A model generated the notes under the pieces. That model saw only the letters and a program-made list of their open reading frames with translations, searched no databases and was not told where the DNA came from. From Triops longicaudatus (Eukaryota; Arthropoda; Branchiopoda; Notostraca; Triopsidae), in assembly GCA_022885665.1 (NCBI GenBank), contig JAGQDJ010000007.1, positions 186,001-250,000 of the forward strand: a stretch of 64,000 nt of DNA, read 5' to 3'. The position numbers and the translations under genes are program-made. This document shows, one piece after another, positions 35,005 through 47,306 of this stretch. How positions within the stretch are numbered: position 1 is the stretch's first letter; each line of letters opens with the position of its first letter.

Positions 35005-37035
35005 AATCAGGAAAACTGTTTTGAATACACAGTATTAGCTTTCAGCTAATATTTTAAGTTTGCTTGTCCTTGTCTACAACACCAGAAACGTCCACAACAG
35101 CTGAGCAACAACCAAAACAAAGCAGTTTTTGCTGAATTATCGTTATTACCACGTTACATTGGCGCGCATACGAGTAAAACTATCGCACAGCTATTACCAC
35201 ACAGCCATCATTCACACGGTTATTAATGGCTCCAAAATACTATTGCCTCGTAAGTCGTGGTAGCGTACCATTATCCATGTAAAAGTCCGTGCATTTACGA
35301 TTGATTACCTGACGTCAGAACCGCTGAGCATGTTTGACTCGGATTTTATACAAGAATAGCTTTAACATAACAAGCTTTCTTTGTTTCTAAAGCTCGAATC
35401 TCACGGCATTATCCTCAGCATCCTACCTAGTTTCAAGCGAAGATGCTACGGTCCCCTGCGGAGCGGTTCCGGCTTCTTTTACCCTTATGAGCATTCATTA
35501 TACGGTAAAGTCCCACCTTAAGAATGCGCATATCCTTCTAGATTTACCGCTTGTAAAAGACATGATAAGTCGCAAGAAACTTGCGACTTAACTTGCGCTC
35601 CCTTTTTGACAGACCATCTTTATTCCCTGTACGGCAAATATTTTTTAATTTAGGAAGACATTCACCTAGTAAACGCCTGCCTCTAACGTAGAGTAAGTGC
35701 GTACTCAAGATTCGCCGTAAACTACAAAAGAGATGTCATAATCTTCAATGGAGTCTCTGCAATGGTGTAGGCCAATTTCAACTAAAGCATCAATAAATTA
35801 TTAACTTTGGATATCAAGGGGGTGAAAAATGAAATCGCTGCTGAAAAATTTAAAACCGTTCAAAGTGCCAGTTGACCTCTGTCTCTTTATTGCTACCATG
35901 AAAGGAATTAGTCAGTTGGTTGATTTTCCCAGGTGGTCAATATCGCGTGTGCGAAGTATTGTCGTCTTCGGAAATTGGGCCCATAAAAGAAACTAAGAAC
36001 CAGTTTCTGAAAGAGTCGACTCGTTTTAGTACATCAATAACTCACGCAACATGATTTAAGCAGACAATTTCCATCGAAAACTACATCTCTACATTCAGTT
36101 GCAAAATAAAGAGGTCTTTTTTCGAGCCTAGACAGAGTTCAATCAGAGTTCAGATGTGGTCTTCCTTATGAAATTAAACGAGGTCAAGCATAATGCTGGA
36201 CGACCAGCACATCATAAAATGGAGACCCACTGAATTAGGGAGAAAATTAAGGTAGGGCACGATTAGCGTGCGTGGGCGCTACCTTGAAAAACGTCTCGAA
36301 AACCTAGAGAGCAAAAGCTGGGAGAGCCCATCGCATCAGTCTGACTCAGTTGGTAGTTGGGTGGTGTTTGTCTATGGTCCGCTGTGTTTTGTCTCCTTGT
36401 TCGTCTGTATACAATTTGTTAAGTGAAACTCATTGCTTGTACATCTCATTGCCGTATTCGTCCACACAATCTTGGCAAAAGGACAATGAGACAACACGTG
36501 ACACGGGTTTGGTTGTACCATAACTAATACATCGTAACAATCTGCAATCCCATCTTTGCAACGTCCGGCTGCCTTCTTCACATGGTTAAACCTTGTTATT
36601 CAATCGCTTGATTCGGTTCCAAGATTTTTGTTTTCAAGTCGACTAAGGGAGTGGAACGAACATAGCGACAAGAAAGCAACAATTCTCATCGAAAGAAAAA
36701 GTTCTTTGAACGCAGTGCAGGTGTCTTTTTCCCTCTCTTTGCCCATTCTCGATCTGCTGTCTTGCCAAACGGCCTCGGGAGCAGCGGAGAACCAACCAAG
36801 AGACCGGAAAAGCCGAAGGCACGTGAGAAATTGTAAATTAAGTCTTTCCGCCCCCCTTTGATTCCCTTTATCTATTCAGGTGCCTTGTTTTTGTCCTCAG
36901 TGTCCTCCGTGGCGTGAAAGAAGAAGCTAAGCAAACGAAAACAATACAAGGAGAAGTTACAACTTTTGGCCGTGCCGATCGCCGGACTTCGAGCGATAAA
37001 TATTGACTCAATACAAGTGAAGTGCTTAGTTCGCA
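35005..37035. other. Divergent intergenic region upstream of the CLIP4-like gene
   Basis: About 2 kb between two genes transcribed apart; promoters of both should lie here. It contains a perfect 11-bp hairpin at 35567. A minus-strand frame at 36372-36581 includes HVLSHCPFAKIVW, which resembles the C-terminal zinc segment of some LINE reverse transcriptases; see findings. No gene is called. Confidence 0.4.
35567..35591. repeat. Perfect 11-bp hairpin with 3-nt loop
   Basis: TAAGTCGCAAG, loop aaa, then CTTGCGACTTA. The flanks do not extend the pairing. It lies in the divergent promoter region; significance unknown. Confidence 0.7.
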
Positions 37036-40000
37036 ATGGTGCTCCAAACGTTCCCCAACAACAATCAAGTATCTTATAGGGGTTATCCTGTTACCCACAG
37101 TCCCGCTGAAGCCCCTCTATGTGAAACCTGTCAAAAAACAGAACTAGCTTACTTTGACTTGAGCTGTTTACAATGTTTGCACAAGTTACTGAGTCCGGAG
37201 GCTACGATTTCCCAGGTGTTTGCTGTGATGCGACAATGGAATCCTCACACTCAACGAAGTTTACGGTTCTGCATCGAACAGGTAAGAGATATTGAACAAA
37301 TATGTCAAAATAGAATACTTTAGCATGCTCTTAAATACTGATTCATCTTATGAATATGTTAAATATCGGACACATTTTAACATATTTACAAACCAACTAA
37401 TTCTTCAATGTTTTAATACACAGTATTTCATTTCCTACGAATATTAATTATAAATTTTAAGCATTTTTTTAAAAATACATATTTTTCAGTTTCACTCTAG
37501 CTTCTGCATTAGAAACAAAACATGTTGAAAAAAATAACAATACGGGGAAATTCCTTTTCAAAGATTCCGCGTGTTGTTCGATTCCGCGAGTTTTTCCAAA
37601 AAATCTCACGATAGTCTGGTGTTGAGTGCTAAGTGATTTTCAAAGTTGCGTTGCTTTTCCCTACTGGATTCTCTAAGTGTTTCGGGCGTTGCGCTTCCTA
37701 AAAGAGAATACAGCACAGAGAAGTATTTCCGATGCATTTTATTAAGAGGCTAGACAAGTAAAGAAAAATATTCTGTGTGCACCGGAGACACGGCAGGCTC
37801 ATAAAAAAAAATTACTCTTCCAATTTTTTAACCCTAAAATATCACTTTTGTATAATGTCTGAAACTATGGTAAACAAGTATACTCTCTATATGACAGTAG
37901 GTGTACTCAACTACTTTTTTCCTACATTTATTTTCTATTTTTTCTTTCGGGAGCTACTTTACTTTGTTCTCGAGAGTAAATGTTCAAAACTCAAACGATT
38001 CTCAAACGACACAATATTCAAACGGTCGTTTGAATCGTACCTTAGGTGCATATTAATACAGTCAAAGCAGCTTTCCGATTCTCTTGACATTTCATAAAAT
38101 TTATATGCTCCATACTGTCTTTTAGGTGTTCGAAAAAGGTGGGCACGTGGATGATCGTGATGCGTTGACTGATATGACCTTGCTTCACTTTGCTTGCAAA
38201 GCGGGCGCCCATGGCGTCGGAGATGCAAATATTGCGGCCGAGGTACGCTCTACTACAAGGAAAAAACTCCTTGAGGCGACGTTTGAAGTATCTTTTATAG
38301 TTAGTGCAAGAATTATTAGCTCGCGGGGCGGACCTTTATGCTCGTTGCCGTTGGACTCAAATGACGGCCTTGCATTACGCAGCGTTTTTCGACGTCGCAT
38401 CCGTCTTACGTATCCTCTTACAAGCAAGTCAAGGTAAGAGGACAGACAACAGTCTGTGATGCCTCCTCTTGGTTGTAAAAATTTTTTATTCCACTCTTAA
38501 ATTCAGTTTTGCCGAGGATAAAAACTCTTTTCGTCCGCTAGATGAATGTTAACGAACAACTTAAACTAGCTAGTAAACGATTCGAGTTTTCACAATGCCA
38601 AACATTGACAGCAAAATTAGTGTGTCTAATTCATTATCGTTAACCTGGTATCGTCTTTCTTCTCCTATATTGTACGTTAAGAGTTTTTCTTGGTTTGGTT
38701 TACTAACGAAATATTGCACTTTTAGGTGAAGACGTGGATAATTCTTGTGCGGAATACGAGAACGGCACTGCGTTACACATCGCTGCTTCTAACGTGTCCT
38801 TTCAAGCGGTGCAAGTTCTCATCGAGTACGGAGCGAACCCTAAGGTCCGCGATGCACTGGGCAGAACGGCATACGGTAGACGTAAAACTTGTTTAAATGT
38901 GCTTCTTATCCTATTTTGTTGGTATTGCAACGTAGACTGCATACCGGACAGTAAATCGTATTTTCAGCTACCGGACGTCCAAGAGACTATTCGCGACTTG
39001 CGCGAAGTTCTTGGGAAATATTATGAAGAATCTCAGCATACTTATGTGGCCACCTCGTCCCGGAGTGAGAATGTGACCGGTCGAGCGTTACTAATGAGCA
39101 TGGGACTGAATGTTGGCGATCGAGTAGTTGTTGGAGGCCGCAAGACTGGTACTTTACGGTAAATCATTCTTTGGTACCCAGATTACAGTACAAAATCATT
39201 TCGGTTTGAGCCGAGAACGGAAAATCAAACCGTTACTTTTGTTTCCTCGCAACTAGTTACTGTGGAACATTAGAAGCCGCAGCGGGATTATGGGCCGGAG
39301 TTGAACTAGATGTTCCTGATGGCAAAAACGATGGTAGTCTCAACGATGTCCATTATTTCCGCTGCTCACCTAATTACGGTAGGGAAATCTTCATAATCTT
39401 CTGTAAAATTCAAAAGTGATTGACTTTTTCTGCAGGAGTTTTCGTGCCGGTGAGCCGGATATCGCGGTTACCCTCGACCAATTTCAAGACCAGTGGTAAT
39501 TCTTGCACGAATGTTTCCAAAGCCAAAGTAGTGATGAGAAAGCGCGGTGACAAGTGCAAAAGTCAGTCTGATAGGGATGGCGACAAAGAACACGAAGTGG
39601 AATCCCAGGCATATCAAGTCAACGATCGCGTTCAGGTCATAACGCTCGACAACCGACTACTTCAAGGCACAATTCGTTATGCGGGACCGACGCGTTTTGC
39701 TACCGGCACTTGGTATGGAATCGAACTGGACCTCCCTGAAGGGAAGAATAACGGAAGTGTGCAAGGAGTGCGATACTTTGAATGTCCTGACAAACACGGC
39801 ATGTTCTCCGTCGCAACCAAGATTAAAAAGTAAACACAGCACTCAAAACATCAAAAGGAAGTAAAAAATACAAATACAGTGTTAGAAAAAAATTAAGAAA
39901 ACAATGAAAATTAATATTTATTGAAAATATAACAAAATAAGGGTATGAAAAGTAAACATTTTCTATTAAAAATTACAAAACGTAAAACAATAGTGATTAA

Positions 40001-41106
40001 ATAACAAATACATTATCTACAGAAAATAAAGTTAAACAAGAAAGTATGGGATGCAGAATGTAAATAATGTTTCTTGAGCGCAGTTTCGCTTTTCGGAGTA
40101 ATTTCCATTTTTAAATGTATCACTGAAGCAATATCATGTATTTTTTTAAAATAAACTTATATGTGGTTTTCAAGATAGTCTGTTTTAATTGGCTACCATT
40201 CATTTGTGTGTTTCGCAGGCTTAATAACCAAGATGATCAAGTAGAAAAGCTGGCGAACAAGCTATGGACGGAAGCCACTTCTGGTTCTTCACTGCGCCGT
40301 TCGTTAAGTAGTCGACACCGGCAAAGTTCATTCGACTCGTCTGCACAAGCCAAAGTCTCCCAGAGTTCGGTGATTAGTGTAGAAAGCAAAAGCAACAGTA
40401 GTCATGGGACGGGAATGACCGCATCAAAATCCAGTTCTTTATCCCGTAGCGTTTCCTTGAAAACTGCAACCTCGTAAGATCCCTGATGATTTTGCAGTGT
40501 GATGTTTTCCACCTAGGCGATTTCAAAATGCTCAAGTTTTACAAAAATAAATAAAAAAGAAAATAAGGAACACTATCTCGTCTGGAAACTACACGCCTCA
40601 CTTAACCCTTTCATGTCTGTTGTCTTCTTCATAGGAAAACCCCAACGAACAATTCTACCGCAGACCTTCCTCCTTGGCAAAGCATTCCGATCACCGAAGC
40701 TGTGAAACCGTTACCTAAAAAAGGAGACCAACACTGGCTTGAAATCGGAATGAATGTTTACTTTCAACGCGAAGTCGGTAAGAAAATAATTTACTTGAAT
40801 AAGTAAAAAAATAAAATAGAACATACATGATACAAAATCAAGTAGAACCTGATTTTTTAAATCTTCTTTATATTTACGCTTATATCTGAATTTTGTTTTT
40901 CAGGCGTTATAAAATACATTGGGAAAGTTGAATTCGCAGACGGGGTTTGGCTGGGATTAGAAATGCGTAACGGTCACGGGAAACATGATGGCTTAGTTCA
41001 GGGCAAGCGTTATTTTACATGTAAAGCAGGCAAAGGATTATTTGTTCGGCCCAAGACGGTCACGGTTCGAGGTATTAACGGAGCTCTTCTTGTGCGACCT
41101 GACTAA
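37036..41106 (+). CDS. CLIP4: CAP-Gly domain linker protein, CLIP3/CLIP4-like
   Basis: Microtubule-associated protein. Ten exons (37036-37281, 38126-38242, 38301-38433, 38726-38875, 38936-39158, 39257-39378, 39436-39829, 40219-40473, 40635-40777, 40904-41106) join in phase to 661 residues. Three ankyrin repeats are seen in order (DALTDMTLLHFACKAGAHG, TQMTALHYAAFFDV, NGTALHIAASNVSFQAVQVL). Three CAP-Gly domains follow, marked by GKNDG (GVELDVPDGKNDGS), GKNNG (GIELDLPEGKNNGS) and GKHDG (GLEMRNGHGKHDG). These bind the C-terminal EEY/F of tubulin and EB proteins. Three CAP-Gly domains and the closing VRGINGALLV match CLIP4 better than two-domain CLIP3. Ser-rich linkers separate domains two and three. 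The 60-nt intron at 38876-38935 is hidden in an open frame and was placed by length and by the DCIPD match. AATAAA follows at 41321. Confidence 0.93.
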
Positions 41107-41320
41107 TTAACTGCTAAATATTTTCGCTTTTGGTTCGAAAGTAAATCCTCGATAACATTTAATTCACGTCAGTTGCCGCCAACTCTAATCACTAATTGCT
41201 TGGCGTTTGGGGCAATAGTTTGTACGAAAGTCTTGTAAGAAGCAAGTTGCGTGTAGGACGGCATGAAACGCAAACGAACCATTAAAATGTTCTTGTACCA
41301 GTTGTATGAAAAGTGAGTGA

Positions 41321-41326
41321 AATAAA
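41321..41326 (+). terminator. Polyadenylation signal AATAAA after CLIP4
   Basis: Canonical AATAAA about 215 nt past the stop codon. Confidence 0.6.
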
Positions 41327-42242
41327 TGATTTTGAGAAAATTGTTTTTTTTTTTTTCGTTCGTGCCTTCTTTCCTATTAGTAATATAACTACTATGAGTA
41401 ATTTTGCTAAAGGTGACAGATACTAATCTAAAGTCAATCTAGTTAGATCTATTTGTTTCAGATTAGTGAACTTGGTGATTCTCTTCCTTTGATAATTAGC
41501 ATTCTAGAACAGTAAGCGGATCGATGGTTCTTAGATTAGAGCTAACTGCAATTCACAATCTCTTCCAGTATGATTGAACATAAAATTAACAGATCGCGAG
41601 TAGCCAAGGGAGGGTGTTATAGTTAACGAAGACAAAGAGTATATACAACAAGACGACAGGTTTAACTGTCAAGTAAGCTGATCAAGTTCAAGTTGGGAGC
41701 GAGAACGTAAATATTAGGTCATCAGATGGCTGTAATGAGGAAGAAGTTAAAGATTACGCAAAACCTATCACAAGTTAGTTAATTTTTGTCGCGGCATTAG
41801 GAATAGAATGTTAAGAAAAAAGCTTAGGGAAAGAGCTGTGGAAGAGAAAATTAAGGAAAGAAATAAAAATAAATGCAGAAAAGAATGTTAAAATAGAAGA
41901 AATGTAGGGAAGGTGTAGTTCAGAGAAAGAGAAAAGTTGAAAAATACAGTAGAAACATAGTAAAGTAGGAGGGAGAGTAGAAGGATTGAAAAGACGAATG
42001 CAAAGAAATCATACATTCATTCAAGAAAATGTAATTAATTGAGTTGCCCAAAATGATTTTAGTGAATCTTAGCAAATGCTAACTGCTGAGGCGATGAAAT
42101 TGAGAAAGTTCGCTGTTATTCAATTAGCCAAAAAACGCGAAAATCTTCGCAGAATTAAAAGTTCGCTGTCATTTTCTACCTGAGCCGCAAGACCGCGAAA
42201 CTTTGCCATCGCAAAAAGTTCTTATGTATTATATGTTTGCAA

Positions 42243-42402
42243 CAGGGCCGTAACCAGGAATTTGGCTCGGCGGGTGGGATAGAGTTTTGGAGTGAGTTTT
42301 TCGTATGAGTTTTTTGGACATATCAAATTCTCCTACCTACCCATTATTTTTTTTTTTTTATTTTTGGGGGTGGGGGTGGAGGTGTGTGGGGGGTGGGGGC
42401 AG
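42243..42402 (+). repeat. Possible DNA-transposon end followed by G-quadruplex-prone tract
   Basis: CAGGGCCGTAACCAGGAATT at 42243 has the form of terminal sequences seen on many invertebrate DNA elements. About 100 nt on, a T run leads into four or more runs of at least five G (42366-42399), which could form a G-quadruplex on the plus strand. Assignment to a transposon is by resemblance only. Confidence 0.35.
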
Positions 42403-42585
42403 GTGGTAAACCGCCAAACCCCAAGGATGTCCCCTCAAGCCGCTTCAGCTAACATTTGCAATTAACCCAAGTGTCCCTAGATGGCGTATGTTGACCCCCC
42501 TTTCTAAGCAACTACATGCTTGAAAATTATCTCGCGCAGGGACAACAAAACACAAACCTCGTTCACGTGCTTTTGTGTCAACAAT

Positions 42586-43092
42586 ATGAATAATATTGGT
42601 GAACTTAAAGAAAGATACACACAGATTTACCCAGCTTTTGGCTCATACACAGAGTGTATGTCCAGAGCTTTGCTTACGGGACTTTCAGCTTCTATATTCG
42701 GTATTCATTATGATTTAACGTTACGTAACCTATACTTTCTTTTCTGTGTTCTTCGTTGAGTATAAAACTGTTTAGTTAAGCTCTTTCCTGTGATCCCTTC
42801 TATATAAGCGCAAACAAGTAGACGTCGATGTAGTGAGTTTTGCTTGTAACAAACTAATTAACCGCTCTTACTTCCATTTCAAGGTTTCTCGGCCTCATAT
42901 TTTGCCCAATATTTGTTGAAAAATCGTATCCCATACGGACTCAAGGGACAAGTTTTGACCTCGAGTGCGATAGCCATACTGGTTTCGTATAAGGTCACGT
43001 CCGATCGCAGCAAAGCTTGTCAAAAAGCGTGGATGGCAGCGGAAGATAAACACACTTACCTTCAAGACGTTGAAAAGCCGCGTAGTTCTTAG
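42586..43092 (+). CDS. TMEM141: Small membrane protein TMEM141
   Basis: Small conserved animal membrane protein with no established biochemical role. Two exons (42586-42700, 42884-43092) join in phase 1 to 107 residues; human is 108. The family block is clear: IYPAFGSYTECMSRALLTGL aligns with the human H-P-G-L-G-E-Y segment. Two hydrophobic stretches follow, around LLTGLSASIFGFSASYFAQY and LTSSAIAILVSYKV, then a Cys-containing polar tail. An ATG upstream at 42520 is in frame but would add a stretch not typical of the family, so the ATG at 42586 is chosen. The stop is only 18 nt before the GTPBP6 start, with no polyadenylation signal between. Confidence 0.85.
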
Positions 43093-43110
43093 AACTTCGC
43101 CCGCAACAGA

Positions 43111-46100
43111 ATGGCCTTAGCATTACGTGTAGCACGATGCAGACGCCTTTTGTTACAAGAGTCGGTGAAAAGACTTTTCAAAGCCTCATCGTCCATCTGC
43201 ATATCACGAAACTTTGTACCAGACCGTAAACTTTCCATCCAGACTAGTTTATTCGCCCGAAAACTTTCCGACAAGAATAAAAATGAAGCTAAATTACCAG
43301 AGGAGGAAGAAGAAGCGTCTGCTGCGATACAAGAAATTATATCCGAAAGTGAAGAGTTGCAATTTCAAGAATTAGTTCAAAGATCACATTGGTTTCCTGG
43401 ATTGGGCCACCAAGTTTTTGTTATCCAACCTTACGTCAAATGGGGGCCGGAGAAGAAACGGAACACAACGCCGGCTTTGATGCTGGAAGAAGCTATTGCT
43501 CTTGTAGATTCCTTACCGCAGTGGGCCACAGTCGATAGCGTACCTTCTTTATATTATTTCTTCTCTTTCTTTTTTTTTGCTCGTGTTCTTACTGTGCATT
43601 AATAGCTTTATTGGCAGTTAACAGTGTCGCTGACGAACTTGGACAAGAAAACTTTATTTGGAAAGGGAAATTTGGACATGCTACGACGCAGAGTTCGAGA
43701 AAATTCGAAGATCACTGCAGTTTTTCTTAGTGTGAACCGTCTGCGAGGTTTTCAAAGAAGGTTTGGATTTTGTAATTTAACTCGGGCTTAACCCGTTTTC
43801 CTTTTTACCTGTGTGTAATTCTTTAAGTCATTCTAATATCATTAAGGCATTCTAATAACTTGTCAGTTTATAGTTATTGTATTTTTCTTAATCATATCTG
43901 ATAGTTTACTTAATTTATTGGGAAATTGTTTTTGCCGACTGATTTCTTTGTTTGACTTTTCTTTGTTCACGTCGTTTCGTTGTTAGGGAATTAGAGAAGG
44001 TTATGGGAGTACCTGTTTACGATCGTTACTCGGTGGTTTTACAAATTTTTAAACAAAGAGCCCAAACAAAAGAAGCTAAACTGCAAGTCTCTCTCGCAGA
44101 AATTCCTTATTTCAGGTACAAAAATGTCAAAATATAGCTTCGTAAGTGTTGAAAAGTCGTATTCCTCTAGGTCCGTGATTTCGGACATTGAAGAAGGCTC
44201 GCACCCGAAAGGCAGTGGAGGAAATTTGGGCGCGATTGGCGGAGCCGGTGAGACCCTATTCGACATTCGGCGGCGGTTACTGGCGAATCGTGAACGCAGG
44301 ATCAAGCAAGAATTGGAAAAGTTGCAGAACCAGCGTTCATTGCTGAAAAGTAATCGGGTCAGACGCGAATTTCCGGTTGTGGCAGTCGTTGGGTATACAA
44401 ACGCAGGTACAGGCAGAGAATACTTGATTAGAGAAAGTTATGTTCTCAACCAAATCTGTAACAGGAAAAACGTCATTGATCAAAGCGTTGACAGGCGACC
44501 CGAGTCTGCAGCCCAAAGACGCTTTGTTTGCCACACTGGATGTCACGTCACACATAGGCTATTTACCTTCTAGATTGCCAGCACTCTTCATTGACACGGT
44601 TGGATTCGTAGCGGATATTCCTACCACCTTAATTGGAGCTTTTATGGCTACTTTGGATGACGCCCTAGACGCTGTAAGTTCAGAATAGTCACGTTAATGA
44701 GACAGGGAAGGCATTAGGATATTTCTGTCTATGACTTTGATGGCTAACGGAAAAGGTTTCTACTGTTTTTGCTCATTTTTCAGTTCAGTCGCAAATAGTG
44801 CTCGTTATTATAAGAAAAATACTGCTATAAATCAGAAGTATTTCGTTCATCTTTATTAAGTTTCTTTCGTTTCCGGCGCGTCCAAGTCAAAATCAATGAC
44901 GTGCGGTTGTTTTGCAAAAGTCCGTGTATCGAGTGCGACCTTGTGAGTTTTTTTTTTTTTTTTTTTTTCTCAGATATAATCCAAACTGTTTTCAGAACTC
45001 TTGAACGTCGTAGTTCAACGTAAGAGAGAAAGAAATGTACACAGGAAACGTATTTGGGAGATTTTTTTCTGTTTTTCTTGGAGTCACAGGTGCGTAATCA
45101 TGAAGATATTCTCACATTGGTTGTTTTCGAAGAAACAGGTGAGAAAAAGGTTTTCATTGTGCTGTCTTATTTAACTTTTCTAACCGGTTACTCTCCTACG
45201 ACTACTTATTGACCTCTTTAAAGAAAGTTTCGAAAGGATTTTTTCGAACTGAATGAGTTCGCGCGTATTGTTTCGAAGGAATGTTCCTCAAATTACTCAA
45301 ACAAATGTTCAGACGTGTACCAAATTGTGCTGAACGACAAATTATTTACTCATTAAAACACTTGCGATCACCAAAATATAATCTAGTTAGAACTTTCAAG
45401 GTTCGTGAATAGCGTCCTGTTTTTTGTAGCATTCTACAGTCGCATTATAAATTTTAATCTCACGGTTCATAAAGGAATCAAATAAAGCCAAGTTGTCAAA
45501 GATTAAAATAATTTTGCTATTCCTGTTTATCGCAAAATTCTTCTAGAAATTTATCTAACTAAAGTAAAGTAGTGTTTTGTTTAGGTCTTCGTTAATTTTC
45601 CCTCGTACTGTACTTTATGTGTTTTTTTTCTATAAATTTGATGCGTTGAATTTCGTTTTTGGCTTAGATCTTTGAACATTTTTTATTGAAATTACGACTT
45701 TTTAACTAAATTTTCCTGCTTTGCTTCCTAATTCTGTGCCACGTTTCGATGTGTCAGAACATTTCTAAATGAGCATGCATTAACCCCCATATAATTAATG
45801 TTTTTAATGTTGTCTTGCTCGTAGTTTAAAGGGATTAACTTCTATTTTATTTTTCAACAACACCAAAGCTTATTTCTACCCTATTAGGGTATTGCAGCCA
45901 AAGATAACTCCTTCCATATTCGGATCTATTGAATTCTTTTTGTTAACGTTCTTAAATTAAAGATCGATAGGTTTTAATAAGATCTTAATTTAGGTCCTTA
46001 TAAGGCTTGCAACTTGCATCGCAGCAGAATTCTTTCCTGAAGGTTTCAGTTGGAGTCATGATTTGTTAAGAAATTCTTTTTCGTGTTTTGTCATGTTTTC

Positions 46101-47306
46101 ATTCCTGTTCATCTTATTGAATGACTATCGAATGAGAGAATAAATTAAATAAATATAATGAACAATAAACCGAATATCAAACGTAAAAGAAATGTTTTGT
46201 AAAGCTTAAACGAATGTAGTCATGCTTGATTTTCTTGATCATTGTATTGTACTAAATATTCATTGCGGGACGTGAAGGGTTTTTGTTAAGTTTTTTCACC
46301 TCTTTGGGTGGAAAGCTACCTTTTAATTATGGTGGAGTTGCGTGTTGAAAAGCTATATTGTCTGCCTAATTGCATGTTTGAGTCAGGGCACTGCATTGCC
46401 CTTTTCAGATACGCAGTATAATTCTTTATTCGTTAACCGCACCTCTTTTACTTTTTACTGTGACTTGGCAGCTGAGCTTTAAATTCTAATTTTAGCTTTT
46501 TTGTGTACGGTTTTGATCTAATTTCGGCTATTTGTATTTTTAATTACTTTCTGTATTTCATATACTTTCATTTTTACTTTATTTGATTCACTCCCAGGAT
46601 GTTATAATTCACGTGCAAGATGCTAGTCATCCGGATTTAGCGGCTCAAATTGCCACAGTTCACAAGACATTAGCGTTACTCCGTCCTGCTGACGATGCCG
46701 TAAACATGTTGACAAAAGTGATCCCCGTTTTGAACAAGGTGGATAAATTAGATGAAGCCACATTCGAAGAGCGACGTCGTCTGGGAAGTTTCACCGTGAG
46801 TGCATCGTCTGGCGAAGGTATGTTGGTTAAAAAAGAGAGAAAAAAGCGTAGTTTTGTAAGCAAAGATTCCAGAAGCAGTTGGTTCTAACGTAGACGACAC
46901 AAACTTATGCACTAGGTTTGGCTACTTTATTGAGAGAAGTAGAAGATAAGGTTCTGGAAACCACAGGGAGGCAAGTGCTCGTTTTCCGTGCACCATCAGG
47001 AGGCACCGAGTATAGGTAAGTCAGCTTTTGGGTTTGGTTGGTGTTGTTTCAGAATTTGGCGTGGTGTTGAGTACTTTGGAAATATACTGGTGAATATGAT
47101 TTACTACGGTGACTAACCTGTTTCCCCTTCACCTTGCCCTTCCTCTTTTTGTCCGTAGTTGGCTCTACAAAGAAGCTGTGGTTTCGCACGTGGAAGCTGA
47201 TCCTTCGGACGAACAACGAGTTTTGATGACAACCGTAGTTACGCCGGCCGTTTTGAATAGAATTCGACATCGGTTCCCGCATTTGCAGTATAGGAAGCCG
47301 CGTTGA
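43111..47306 (+). CDS. GTPBP6: Mitochondrial HflX-family GTPase
   Basis: GTPBP6 recycles mitochondrial ribosomes and helps late large-subunit assembly; it is the animal relative of bacterial HflX. Eight exons (43111-43539, 43618-43760, 43987-44115, 44171-44406, 44465-44673, 46598-46817, 46916-47015, 47159-47306) join in phase to 537 residues; human is 516. The N-terminus (MALALRVARCRRLLLQESVKRLF) is a good presequence. The HflX domain includes the glycine-rich loop GSGGNLGAIGGAGET. G motifs: GYTNAGKTSL (G1, split by an intron after the Gly), ALFATLD (G2), IDTVGF (G3), NKVD (G4), SASSGEG (G5). The C-terminal domain follows. One intron, 44674-46597, is 1.9 kb against about 50-230 nt for the others. 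Confidence 0.95.
44674..46597 (+). other. Unusually long GTPBP6 intron
   Basis: T-rich, 1,924 nt, bounded by gtaagt and ctcccag. It includes a 21-nt T run at 44948-44968. I found no nested open frame, recognisable RNA gene or clear terminal inverted repeats. Confidence 0.8.

Larger units (their letters stand above)
41107..42585. other. Intergenic region between CLIP4 and TMEM141
   Basis: About 1.5 kb. It contains the CLIP4 polyadenylation signal, purine-rich sequence at about 41700-42000 and the G-rich element at 42243-42402. No gene seen. Confidence 0.5.
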
